DNA of 33,449 nt. Origin: a virus. This document shows positions 23,577-29,528 of this stretch, in pieces. Every line of letters starts with the position of its first letter. Positions within the stretch are counted from its first letter, which is position 1. Both the position numbers and the translations under genes were made by a program. The notes beneath the pieces are model-generated. The model ran no database searches. It was not told the DNA's origin and saw only the letters and a list, made by a program, of their open reading frames with translations. Location of the stretch: positions 1 through 33,449 of the IMG/VR virus record IMGVR_UViG_3300014720_002486; one strand, given 5' to 3'.

Positions 23577-23996
23577 CTACTTGATTTCGATTGTCTTTGG
23601 CTTTTTATCTTCTGGAACTATGCGTTCAATGTTAATATTTAACATACCGCAACAAATTTCTGCTCCAGTTACTTCTAGATATTCGCCTAAAGCAAATGTA
23701 CGAGTAAATTTACGAGAAGCAATTCCTTTATGAACAACCTCTCCTTCTTCTGTATCATTAGTTTCGCCCTTAATAATTAATGTTCCATTATCTACAGAAA
23801 CATTAAGGTTTTCTTTATCAAGTCCAGCAACAGCCAAAGATAGTTTATATGTATCTTCGTCTACTTTAATAATGTCATATGGCGGATATGCCTGACGTGT
23901 TGCTAGATTATGTACTGTATTAAAACGCTCCAATTCACGATTGAAGCCAATAAAAAATGGATCCTGAAAAAGATCCATAGCAAATTTACTTACCAT
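23577..23996 (-). CDS. HSP20/alpha-crystallin small heat-shock protein
   Basis: 139 residues starting at ATG 23996, which has AAAGGAG upstream; an upstream TTG at 24017 lies inside the ribosome site and is rejected. N-terminal FAMDLFQDPFFIGF, then a crystallin domain with YPPYDIIKVDEDTYKLSLAVAG, and the consensus CGMLNINIERIVPE near the end, finishing in KTIEIK (IxI tail). ATP-independent holdase. Cyanophages also carry HSP20, probably to protect host or virion proteins. Confidence 0.93.
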   Translation of the reverse strand: MVSKFAMDLFQDPFFIGFNRELERFNTVHNLATRQAYPPYDIIKVDEDTYKLSLAVAGLDKENLNVSVDNGTLIIKGETNDTEEGEVVHKGIASRKFTRTFALGEYLEVTGAEICCGMLNINIERIVPEDKKPKTIEIK

Positions 23997-24054
23997 TTTT
24001 TTCTCCTTTTTAAGCAAGTTATTTTATACCCCCCATTTGAGCAGGTACATATCT

Positions 24055-24063
24055 ATTATATCA
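24055..24063 (-). promoter_or_regulatory. Extended -10 for HSP20
   Basis: Minus-strand TGATATAAT whose TGA is the stop codon of the preceding methylase gene. Predicted leader of about 50 bases ends in AAAGGAG before ATG 23996. Confidence 0.6.
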
Positions 24064-24786
24064 TAAGCAGTTAGAGTTCAGTCTACTTTCGGGGACTACA
24101 AAAATAGACACTTTGCTATCATCAAAAATAGGATTATCTGTTAATATTTCTTTAACCTTAACAATATTATTAGAAATAATTAATTCTGTATCCATTGAAA
24201 TGTTAATTCCTATACATATTTCTACATTAATAGAAAAAATTAATATAATATCATTAATAATATCTATTAAAACATTATTTATGTTATTATTTCTAATAAT
24301 TAAAGACATAAAAGGCCTATCAAAATTATGTAATTTTTTAAATAATTTTAGTCTTTCATCTCTGTCTAACGGGATATATCTTTCAAAAACAAAGCCTTCA
24401 CAGCATAAGCCACTTAATATGGGGAGTGTAGAAATTATTGAAGGACCAGGAATAGCGGTATGTTTTATTTTATTTGTAATTGCATATCTTGCTATTTTAG
24501 TTCCTGGATCAGTAATTCCAGGCATACCCTCTCCAGCAATATAAACAATATTTTCATTTTTTTCAATGTGTTCTTTAATTTTTTGAAATATATTTTCTTC
24601 ATCTAAACATGGCCACTCTAAAATTGTTTTATTTTTAAATATTTCTTTATCTTTAAAATGACTTTTAACTTGTGTTATGCTTTCCATAATAATAAGATTG
24701 CTTTGTTTTATTGCATCTAAAGTTTTACTTGGAATATCCGAAACGTTTCCAATATTAATGCCTGCAAAAATAATTTTTGGTGTCAT
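24061..24786 (-). CDS. RsmI/tetrapyrrole-methylase-like protein (C)
   Basis: 241 residues. AGINIGNVSDIPSKT (about 7-21), AGEGMPGITDPGTKIARY (about 84-101) and IPGPSIISTLP (about 112-122) are the SAM-pocket motifs of the RsmI group. Followed by a divergent FERYIPLDRDERLKL where RsmI has GFLPxK. Active-site loops look intact. It starts 2 bases after the next paralogue, on the same strand, so it is the third gene of a leaderless operon (25708 to 24061). RNA target unknown. Confidence 0.85.
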   Translation of the reverse strand: MTPKIIFAGINIGNVSDIPSKTLDAIKQSNLIIMESITQVKSHFKDKEIFKNKTILEWPCLDEENIFQKIKEHIEKNENIVYIAGEGMPGITDPGTKIARYAITNKIKHTAIPGPSIISTLPILSGLCCEGFVFERYIPLDRDERLKLFKKLHNFDRPFMSLIIRNNNINNVLIDIINDIILIFSINVEICIGINISMDTELIISNNIVKVKEILTDNPIFDDSKVSIFVVPESRLNSNCL

Positions 24787-24788
24787 AA

Positions 24789-25523
24789 TTAATCAATCGA
24801 TGTCCAATATTCTATATTTTCTACCACTCTATTGGATTTAATACAAACTACAATTAAAACATCTTTATTAAATTCCATATATTTTTTCATAGGGTCTATA
24901 ACTCCAGAGGCATCTCCATATATTAAATATTCATCATTTCTGGTTAAATTAATTCCAATAAAAATTTGAGTGCCGTTTTTAAATATATCTTCAATTTCTT
25001 CTAAAGTTTCTATAATTCGTGTTTTTGATTCTAAAAATACTAAGGTTCTATCTGCAACAGAAGCACTTTTTAATAAAGATTTTTTTTGTTCTAAATCTTT
25101 TGGCAAATACCCATAATAATTAAAATTATTTGTATCAAATGTTGATAAAGACAATCCAGTAATTGCCACGTTAGGCCCAGGCAATACAGTAGTAAGTATT
25201 TGATTTTTAATAGCCTCTTCAACTATCTCTCTTCCTGGATCAGTTATTGTTGGCATTCCACAATCAGAAACTAAAAGTACTGTTTTGTTATTTTTTAAAT
25301 AATTAAAAGTTTTATTTTTTGTATCTTCAAATGTATCGTCATATTGTAATTGAATAATTTCTTCGGTATGTTTTAAATTAAGAGAATAGCAAAAATCAAT
25401 AAAAAATTGTTTATTTTCCGCTACAACCACATCACATGTTTTAATTGCATGAATCATTCTTAAAGATATGTCTTGTGGATTACCAATTGGCATACCACCT
25501 AAAATTAAACAGCCATTGCCCAT
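24789..25523 (-). CDS. RsmI/tetrapyrrole-methylase-like protein (D)
   Basis: 244 residues and the most RsmI-like of the four: LGGMPIGNPQDISLRMIHA (about 8-26), VSDCGMPTITDPGREI (about 84-99), LPGPNVAITGLSLS (about 113-126) and FYGYLPKD. Only the C-terminal small domain of RsmI is missing or shortened (RsmI is about 285 residues). RsmI plus RsmH modify C1402 in the ribosomal P site, so a phage copy could tune host translation. Overlaps the preceding 61-residue gene by 1 base. Confidence 0.88.
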   Translation of the reverse strand: MGNGCLILGGMPIGNPQDISLRMIHAIKTCDVVVAENKQFFIDFCYSLNLKHTEEIIQLQYDDTFEDTKNKTFNYLKNNKTVLLVSDCGMPTITDPGREIVEEAIKNQILTTVLPGPNVAITGLSLSTFDTNNFNYYGYLPKDLEQKKSLLKSASVADRTLVFLESKTRIIETLEEIEDIFKNGTQIFIGINLTRNDEYLIYGDASGVIDPMKKYMEFNKDVLIVVCIKSNRVVENIEYWTSID

Positions 25524-25708
25524 TATTTTTTAATACTTTCAGTATAATTGTCTACAGCAATAAGAATTTGATTTATATATTCTGTATATGGAACATCTAA
25601 AATAATATTATCATTATCTATTTTTAATATTTTTATTTCTTTTCCCATATTAAACAGTATATCAGATATAACCAACTCTAATTGACTTCTTATTGTTGAC
25701 TCTGACAT
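25523..25708 (-). CDS. Small acidic protein heading methylase operon
   Basis: 61 residues, two helices around a beta hairpin (KILKIDNDNIILDVPYTEY). No family recognised. Leaderless promoter, 1-base overlap with the methylase gene downstream; may regulate or partner it. Confidence 0.7.
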   Translation of the reverse strand: MSESTIRSQLELVISDILFNMGKEIKILKIDNDNIILDVPYTEYINQILIAVDNYTESIKK

Positions 25709-25714
25709 AATATT

Positions 25715-25738
25715 ATTATATCATCATTGTGATATAAT
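25715..25738. promoter_or_regulatory. Palindromic divergent leaderless promoter
   Basis: ATTATATCA (25715-25723) and TGATATAAT (25730-25738) form a perfect 9-bp inverted repeat separated by 6 bases. Each arm is an extended -10 with exactly six bases to its own start codon (25708 minus, 25745 plus). Confidence 0.78.
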
Positions 25739-25744
25739 AAAAAT

Positions 25745-26428
25745 ATGGATTTAACTCTTGATATTATTTCTAAGGCTATAGAAAACAATATGCCTGTGTT
25801 TATTCCAAATTATGAAACAGATTTTGAAAAATTAATAAATTGGGAAAATGCTGCACGACATTTTAAAATAGATTTAGAAAAGCCAGATCAAAGCATTAAT
25901 CATCATTTTCATACCACAAAAGGCTATGCTCATTTTATGGATAACTATAATTTTTATTTAGATCATGTGCATATTATAGAACCAAAAGTTAAACATTTAG
26001 CAAAAAAAATACAAGAGGCTCACCCTAAAAAAAGAATTTCTACGGCTACAACTATTGCTACTACAAATAAAGAATTTGGTAGCGAAGGGTATAATCAAAT
26101 AAAAAAGATTATGTTAGATTATTATACTAATGTTAATCCCAATGCTGCAATGGCACATCATGAGCCAAGCATTCATCATGATGAAACAGATAATTTATAT
26201 TTACAATGTGTGGGAGAGGTCACTTGGGTGGTAGATAATATAAGTTATAAGATTAAACCAGGAGATGCTATTTTTGTTCCAGCGTTTACTGAACATATAG
26301 TACATTTTGATGTTGTTCCACGTATGGCATTAATTATGAATTTTTTAAGCGATAGAGTTGGAACTCCTAGTTTACCAAAGTTTGATGAAGAAACTGGCAA
26401 AACATACTACGAGTATAACAAAAAATAA
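25745..26428 (+). CDS. JmjC/cupin-type oxygenase (B)
   Basis: 227 residues, paralogue of the 14595-15191 product. IHHDETDNLYLQCVGEVTWV (about 139-158) carries the His and Asp iron ligands, YKIKPGDAIFVPAFTEHIV the distal His, and PRMALIMNFLSD the closing strand. The N-terminal half is helical, with NHHFHTTKGYAHFMDNY, a His-rich stretch that could add metal contacts. Leaderless start. Its stop is immediately followed by the convergent thioredoxin stop. Confidence 0.78.
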   Translation: MDLTLDIISKAIENNMPVFIPNYETDFEKLINWENAARHFKIDLEKPDQSINHHFHTTKGYAHFMDNYNFYLDHVHIIEPKVKHLAKKIQEAHPKKRISTATTIATTNKEFGSEGYNQIKKIMLDYYTNVNPNAAMAHHEPSIHHDETDNLYLQCVGEVTWVVDNISYKIKPGDAIFVPAFTEHIVHFDVVPRMALIMNFLSDRVGTPSLPKFDEETGKTYYEYNKK

Positions 26429-26680
26429 TTATTTTGTATATTCTTTTAATTGATCTATAGTAATTAATCCAACATGTCTATACTTAACAACATGGTTTTC
26501 ATTTGTAAACAATAATGTTGGTACTGATAATACAGACAACTCTTTAGCCATTTCTGGATAATGGTCAACATCGATTACATTGTATTCAATATCTGGATTT
26601 CCATTAATAAAAGAAGCAACTATTGGTTTAATTTGTTGACATGGTTTGCACCAATCAGCGGTAAAGTGTAGTATAACCAT
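26429..26680 (-). CDS. Thioredoxin
   Basis: 83 residues. FTADWCKPCQQIKPIV (about 5-20) includes the redox WCxPC centre, and SVPTLLF (about 53-59) the cis-proline loop. Shorter than E. coli thioredoxin (about 108), with the first strand trimmed, as is usual for phage copies. Likely reduces a phage enzyme or host partner. Leaderless promoter immediately upstream. Confidence 0.93.
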   Translation of the reverse strand: MVILHFTADWCKPCQQIKPIVASFINGNPDIEYNVIDVDHYPEMAKELSVLSVPTLLFTNENHVVKYRHVGLITIDQLKEYTK

Positions 26681-26686
26681 TTAATT

Positions 26687-26695
26687 ATTATATCA
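26687..26695 (-). promoter_or_regulatory. Leaderless promoter for thioredoxin
   Basis: Minus-strand TGATATAAT, six bases (26681-26686) before ATG 26680. Confidence 0.72.
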
Positions 26696-26706
26696 TAATA
26701 GTTAAA

Positions 26707-26793
26707 TTATGATAATAATACAGAAATGATAGCAAATGAAAATATAAGATAAACTAATAGCATAGTGCTTTGTTTAGACTTTTTATCATCCAT
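26707..26793 (-). CDS. Membrane microprotein, 28 residues
   Basis: Charged start (MDDKKSKQS) then one membrane helix (TMLLVYLIFSFAIISVLLS). Preceded by AAGGAG with 8-base spacing and overlapping the upstream gene by 8 bases, which supports real translation despite its size. Confidence 0.62.
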   Translation of the reverse strand: MDDKKSKQSTMLLVYLIFSFAIISVLLS

Positions 26794-26965
26794 TCTGATT
26801 CTCCTTATCTGCAAAAGCGTTATATACTCCAGTTTGCAAAGATCTTCTAATAAACTCTTGTTGTCTTTCAAACTTACTATATAATGGTTTATCTTTTAAT
26901 CTTTTTTTGTTTTTTAAATACCGTTTTTGTTTTCTTTTAGATATATCTTTATTATTTTTTTTCAT
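26786..26965 (-). CDS. Small basic protein, 59 residues
   Basis: First half is very Lys/Arg-rich (SKRKQKRYLKNKKRLKDK), second half helical and mixed-charge. Likely nucleic-acid binding. AAGGAA precedes the ATG, which overlaps the upstream zinc-finger gene by ATGA. No family recognised. Confidence 0.65.
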   Translation of the reverse strand: MKKNNKDISKRKQKRYLKNKKRLKDKPLYSKFERQQEFIRRSLQTGVYNAFADKENQNG

Positions 26966-27075
26966 TTATGTTCCTTCATATGTCTACTTAAGGTGTGACT
27001 TGCAAATATACCCCATCTAACTTGTATGGCTTTATTGCACTCAGGGCATATAGCCAATCTATCTGCTACTGTCAT
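26962..27075 (-). CDS. Zinc-finger microprotein, 37 residues
   Basis: CPEC near 10-13 followed by HTLSRHMKEH (about 27-36) gives C-x2-C-x13-H-x4-H-x3-H, like a single C2H2 or treble-clef knuckle. Leaderless start from TGATATGAT with exact six-base spacing. Heads a three-gene microprotein operon. Confidence 0.65.
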   Translation of the reverse strand: MTVADRLAICPECNKAIQVRWGIFASHTLSRHMKEHK

Positions 27076-27081
27076 ATACCC

Positions 27082-27122
27082 ATCATATCAGGTTTTGATT
27101 CGTATTGCAAGAATGGTATAAT
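27082..27122. promoter_or_regulatory. Divergent leaderless promoters
   Basis: Minus: TGATATGAT (27090-27082), six bases to ATG 27075. Plus: TGGTATAAT (27114-27122), six bases to ATG 27129. Confidence 0.72.
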
Positions 27123-27128
27123 AAAAAT

Positions 27129-27458
27129 ATGCAACTAACAGATCAGGCAAAAGATAAAGTAACAGAACTTATTAAAGATAGTCAAATAACTATGCCAGAT
27201 CATAAATTATTTTTAAGAGTAGCCGTTCAGCCTGGAGGATGTTCTGGCTTGAGATATCAAACCTACTTTGACTATGAGGAAAAAGACGGGGATCAAATAA
27301 TCTCATATCAATCCTTCAACCTACATATAGATAAAATGTCGTGGCCTTACCTACAAGGCTCCACAATGGATTTTGAAAATACTATCCAGAAACAAGGTTT
27401 TACAATAGACAACCCCATGGCTCAAGGCTCCTGTGCTTGCGGTGACAGTTTTCACTAA
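27129..27458 (+). CDS. A-type Fe-S carrier (IscA/ErpA/HesB family)
   Basis: 109 residues. PGGCSGLRYQ (Cys near 39) and GSCACGDSFH (C-x-C near 103-105) provide the three Cys ligands of the family. A TTG at 27105 is in frame, but the -10 element lies between it and ATG 27129, so translation must begin at 27129. A-type carriers pass Fe-S clusters to target proteins; here the phage WhiB is one plausible client, but that is inference. Confidence 0.93.
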   Translation: MQLTDQAKDKVTELIKDSQITMPDHKLFLRVAVQPGGCSGLRYQTYFDYEEKDGDQIISYQSFNLHIDKMSWPYLQGSTMDFENTIQKQGFTIDNPMAQGSCACGDSFH

Positions 27459-27459
27459 C

Positions 27460-27488
27460 TTGACAAATTTTAGGTTGTCCTGTAACAT
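27460..27488 (+). promoter_or_regulatory. Promoter TTGACA-17-TAACAT
   Basis: Perfect -35 (27460-27465), 17-base spacer, -10 TAACAT (27483-27488), seven bases to ATG 27496. Supports the shorter start of the next gene. Confidence 0.65.
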
Positions 27489-27495
27489 AGATAGA

Positions 27496-27624
27496 ATGAG
27501 TAAAAGAAATAGGTTTGAACGCAAACTAGACGAGTATAATCATACTATGGAACTTATTAGAACCATTGTACCTGTCTTGGTTCTTACGTTGCAAATAATA
27601 ATATTATATAAGTTGGTTAAATAA
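27496..27624 (+). CDS. Membrane microprotein, 42 residues
   Basis: Basic N-terminus MSKRNRFERKLDEYNHT, then one membrane helix TIVPVLVLTLQIIILYKLV. A longer reading frame from 27433 would cross a consensus promoter, so the start is placed at 27496. Near-leaderless. Function unknown. Confidence 0.65.
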   Translation: MSKRNRFERKLDEYNHTMELIRTIVPVLVLTLQIIILYKLVK

Positions 27625-27625
27625 T

Positions 27626-27766
27626 ATGACTGAGATGACTAGCGTTGGACAAGACCGTTTAGATCAAGAACCTGAATTAGAGGACGATCAAGAATTTGAA
27701 TGGGAAAGTGAGGGGGGCAGCGTTGCTAGGCCTCCAATTAAAATAAAGGGTTCGTTGATTGTTTAA
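27626..27766 (+). CDS. Small acidic protein, 46 residues
   Basis: One base after the previous stop. Glu/Asp-rich middle (EPELEDDQEFEWESEGG) and a short hydrophobic end (IKIKGSLIV). Probably disordered. Such acidic miniproteins are often inhibitors in phages, which is speculation here. Confidence 0.55.
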   Translation: MTEMTSVGQDRLDQEPELEDDQEFEWESEGGSVARPPIKIKGSLIV

Positions 27767-27810
27767 TCTCCGTCTTGTGGAATTAATGACATTAGAAATT
27801 AAAAATTTGG

Positions 27811-27858
27811 CGACAGAGTTCGGCGCAAAATAGAGGGTTTAAGTTCGGCGAAAAATAG
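27811..27858 (+). repeat. Short direct repeats TTCGGCG(C/A)AAAATAG
   Basis: GAGTTCGGCGCAAAATAG and AAGTTCGGCGAAAAATAG (27816-27833, 27841-27858), spaced 25 bases start to start. A partial third match, TTTGGCGACAG, lies just upstream. Confidence 0.55.
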
Positions 27859-27867
27859 AAAAAGTAA

Positions 27868-27904
27868 ACTAATTTATGCACCTAACGGTGCACTATAGGT
27901 TAGT
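27868..27904 (-). terminator. Hairpin terminator of microprotein operon
   Basis: TGCACC/GGTGCA perfect stem with 4-base loop (27877-27892), nested in an outer ACTAA/TTAGT stem. On the minus strand it is followed by T-rich sequence, so it likely ends the leftward unit 28234-27900. Confidence 0.65.
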
Positions 27905-27974
27905 ATTTCTTAATAATGCTGAATATAGCATATGAGATTAATAGGGCTAGTGTTAAATTGAAAAGGGTATTCAT
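27900..27974 (-). CDS. Membrane microprotein, 24 residues
   Basis: Single hydrophobic helix (NLTLALLISYAIFSII) with a KKY end. TAATATG junction with the upstream gene implies termination-reinitiation. The stop lies in the terminator hairpin. Confidence 0.52.
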   Translation of the reverse strand: MNTLFNLTLALLISYAIFSIIKKY

Positions 27975-27975
27975 A

Positions 27976-28122
27976 TTAATATTCTAGCAATATCCAAAAA
28001 GGACCTATATCAATAATCAAATTGTATTTGTCAATACTAAAACCAAGGCCAAACCTTTTATTAAATCCAATCCCTATCCAAACCTTATTACTCAAACGCC
28101 ATTCTTTGTATTTAGGTTCCAT
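27976..28122 (-). CDS. Small protein, 48 residues
   Basis: Aromatic, beta-rich sequence (NKVWIGIGFNKRFGLGFSID, then IIDIGPFWILLEY). AAAGGA lies before the ATG. Two AAGGTTTG repeats fall inside it. Coupled to neighbours on both sides. No family recognised. Confidence 0.58.
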   Translation of the reverse strand: MEPKYKEWRLSNKVWIGIGFNKRFGLGFSIDKYNLIIDIGPFWILLEY

Positions 28123-28123
28123 A

Positions 28124-28234
28124 TTAATCCTTTAAATTAATTGGGGTATTTTGATCAACACCAGAGGTCATAAAGAAAAAACAGGCCACATAGCCAATAA
28201 AGAAACTAAGTAACATAAGTAGTGCAGTCATCAT
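28124..28234 (-). CDS. Membrane microprotein, 36 residues
   Basis: MMTALLMLLSFFIGYVACFF is a membrane helix; the tail TSGVDQNTPINLKD is polar. Leaderless start six bases after TATAAT. First gene of a three-microprotein unit linked by TAATATG. Confidence 0.58.
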   Translation of the reverse strand: MMTALLMLLSFFIGYVACFFFMTSGVDQNTPINLKD

Positions 28235-28240
28235 TCTCCC

Positions 28241-28249
28241 ATTATAGCG
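28241..28249 (-). promoter_or_regulatory. Leaderless promoter CGCTATAAT
   Basis: Minus-strand TATAAT (28246-28241), six bases to ATG 28234. Confidence 0.62.
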
Positions 28250-28345
28250 GACAGTTTTAAGACTTGTCCAGGTCCTATCCTGATCTGTTCATTTAGAGAC
28301 GTTGTCAGGCTCTACATTTTCGTCTGGCTTTTGTTAAGCATTATA

Positions 28346-28374
28346 AGTATATCGAAGGCTAAAAGGTTTGTCAA
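28346..28374 (-). promoter_or_regulatory. Promoter P1: TTGACA-17-TATACT
   Basis: Perfect -35 (28374-28369) and good -10 (28351-28346). The -35 is formed by an AAGGTTTG octamer plus TCAA. It would produce a leader of about 100 bases before the microprotein operon, containing only a 9-codon ORF (28341-28312). Confidence 0.6.
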
Positions 28375-28381
28375 GTAAGAA

Positions 28382-28390
28382 TGGTAGAAT
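28382..28390 (+). promoter_or_regulatory. Leaderless promoter TGGTAGAAT
   Basis: Extended -10 with six bases to ATG 28397. Its -35 position overlaps the octamer at 28363, which also forms P1 on the other strand. Confidence 0.6.
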
Positions 28391-28396
28391 ATTACT

Positions 28397-28567
28397 ATGC
28401 TATCTTCAAACCAATCTATCGAGATTTTGCTATATAAATATGATATGGCAAATAGACAAAAAATAATAGATCGCCTAGCGCCTACGCTTTATCAATTGGC
28501 TGAGGGTCATTGCCATCTAACCAAAGAGTTGGTAGATGCTATTCTATCTGACATCAAAAACGCATAA
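28397..28567 (+). CDS. Small helical protein, 56 residues
   Basis: Almost wholly helical: SIEILLYKYDMANRQKIIDR, then LYQLAEGHCHLTKELVDAIL. Could be a dimeric helical regulator. Higher GC than the plus-strand genes to the left. Leaderless start. Confidence 0.62.
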   Translation: MLSSNQSIEILLYKYDMANRQKIIDRLAPTLYQLAEGHCHLTKELVDAILSDIKNA

Positions 28568-28594
28568 CGGCAATTTGGGCGGGTATATAGAAAA

Positions 28595-28603
28595 TGCTAT
28601 AAT
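28595..28603 (+). promoter_or_regulatory. Extended -10 TGCTATAAT
   Basis: Nine bases before ATG 28613, giving at most a 2-3 base leader. Confidence 0.6.
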
Positions 28604-28612
28604 ATTCCTAGT

Positions 28613-28807
28613 ATGTGCTCTATATGTAACAAACCCCTTATACCGATAGTGTATGGTTTTGTAGGCAAAAAATATCTGGATGCTCATAAGAAAGGTTTGA
28701 TATTTCTGGTTAGTAGAACATATCACCGAAAGTCTGATCCATTGTCATATTGCCCAGAATGCCATGAATGCTATGATGAGGATGTTCCCTTACCCCCGCT
28801 TTTTTAG
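28613..28807 (+). CDS. Small zinc-binding protein, 64 residues
   Basis: MCSICNKPLIPIVYGF then CPECHECYDEDVPLPP: CxxC near 2-5 and C-P-E-C near 44-47, consistent with a zinc ribbon. The middle is basic (KKYLDAHKKG, RTYHRKSD). Octamer copy at 28692 lies inside the gene. No family recognised, but the four-Cys spacing favours a real protein. Confidence 0.65.
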   Translation: MCSICNKPLIPIVYGFVGKKYLDAHKKGLIFLVSRTYHRKSDPLSYCPECHECYDEDVPLPPLF

Positions 28808-29141
28808 GCTCTCTAATAGCCTTATATGGCTTGATATGATGGTTTGAGGGTTTGTCATAAGCAAAAAATATATTACTGATAACATTTTTATCTGACTGTG
28901 GTGAGTAGTGGAGAATAGTGGTGGGTAATGGAGCGTTTTTATCGTAGGCATCGTAATGTCTTTAGCGCCCAAACCTCCAAACCTTCCTATCCCCAAACCT
29001 TCATAGCCCCTTATACCACACATAAAAAGGTTTGTCAAATCCTATAAAAATCCAGGAAAAATTTAAATAAATCGTAAAAAGGTTTGAAAAAGTTTTAAAA
29101 AGATTTAAAAACCAGATAAAAAGGTTTGTTATATATAGGGG
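28808..29141. other. 334-base gap rich in octamers
   Basis: No convincing gene. Contains five exact AAGGTTTG octamers, near-matches (ATGGTTTG, AGGGTTTG), a purine-rich stretch with repeated TAGTGG/TAATGG (about 28899-28932), and promoter P2. A minus-strand frame (29038-28790) is open, but its composition is unlike a protein. Confidence 0.5.
29010..29038 (-). promoter_or_regulatory. Promoter P2: TTGACA-17-TATAAG
   Basis: Minus strand -35 (29038-29033), 17-base spacer, -10 (29015-29010). As in P1, the -35 is part of an octamer copy and the spacer begins AACCTTTT. The following ATG (29004) opens only a 5-codon frame, so the product may be an RNA. Confidence 0.5.
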
Positions 29142-29336
29142 TTATTTTGTGTCGCTTTGTCGTCCCCGCCTGAAAAAACGGCGGGAGTTAGCAACATGTT
29201 TATAGGTTCTAGTAATAGGAGAGAAGGCAAATTGTACGGCATGAATTATTTTCTCTTCAACTTCCCGCTCATGTTGAGATACAGGTTGTCCATGAGATTG
29301 TCTTAAATAGTTTTTAGCAAAATGTCTTGGACTCAT
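29142..29336 (-). CDS. Small basic protein, 64 residues
   Basis: SPRHFAKNYLRQSHGQPVSQ, an acidic helix (HEREVEEKIIHAV), then an Arg-rich end (SRRFFRRGRQSDTK). Leaderless start with exact spacing supports a real gene. The 3' end contains a perfect CCCGCC/GGCGGG hairpin (29165-29170 with 29180-29185). Possible nucleic-acid-binding protein. Confidence 0.62.
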   Translation of the reverse strand: MSPRHFAKNYLRQSHGQPVSQHEREVEEKIIHAVQFAFSPITRTYKHVANSRRFFRRGRQSDTK

Positions 29337-29342
29337 ACTGGA

Positions 29343-29351
29343 ATTATATCA
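29343..29351 (-). promoter_or_regulatory. Leaderless promoter with two octamers upstream
   Basis: Minus-strand TGATATAAT (29351-29343), six bases to ATG 29336. Two octamers (29359-29375) cover the spacer and -35 region. Confidence 0.68.
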
Positions 29352-29390
29352 TGATATTAAGGTTTGAAAGGTTTGGAAAAAACGGCGGGA

Positions 29391-29522
29391 TCAACCAGAA
29401 TACATATACTTAAAGTGTATTCTACAAGTATCTATTATCAAACCTTCATAGTCAGATACATATAAAGCATCTCTATTACAGAAATAGCATTTAGTTTGCT
29501 TTGGGCATATAAGGTTTGACAT
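29391..29522 (-). CDS. Zinc-finger microprotein, 43 residues
   Basis: CPKQTKCYFCNRDALYVSD followed by IDTCRIHFKY. The CxxC plus CxxH pattern resembles the DUF7455-like protein at 11133. Leaderless start, six bases after TGATATAAT. One octamer covers codons 2-4 and another lies at codons 26-28. Confidence 0.65.
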   Translation of the reverse strand: MSNLICPKQTKCYFCNRDALYVSDYEGLIIDTCRIHFKYMYSG

Positions 29523-29528
29523 ATATCG

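Noticed and set aside
24113-24544. 143-residue plus-strand ORF
   Set aside because: Antisense to a clear RsmI-like gene; its Ile/Leu richness comes from the complementary frame.
27105-27128. Upstream TTG start for the Fe-S carrier gene
   Set aside because: The -10 element lies downstream of this TTG, so it would not be in the mRNA.
28312-28341. 9-codon ORF after promoter P1
   Set aside because: Too short to support as a gene; could be an upstream leader peptide but nothing proves it.
28790-29038. 82-residue minus-strand ORF in the octamer region
   Set aside because: Begins with TTG inside the -35 box of P2, has Gly/Ile/His-biased composition shaped by the repeats and lacks a ribosome site; kept only as a possible RNA-producing region.
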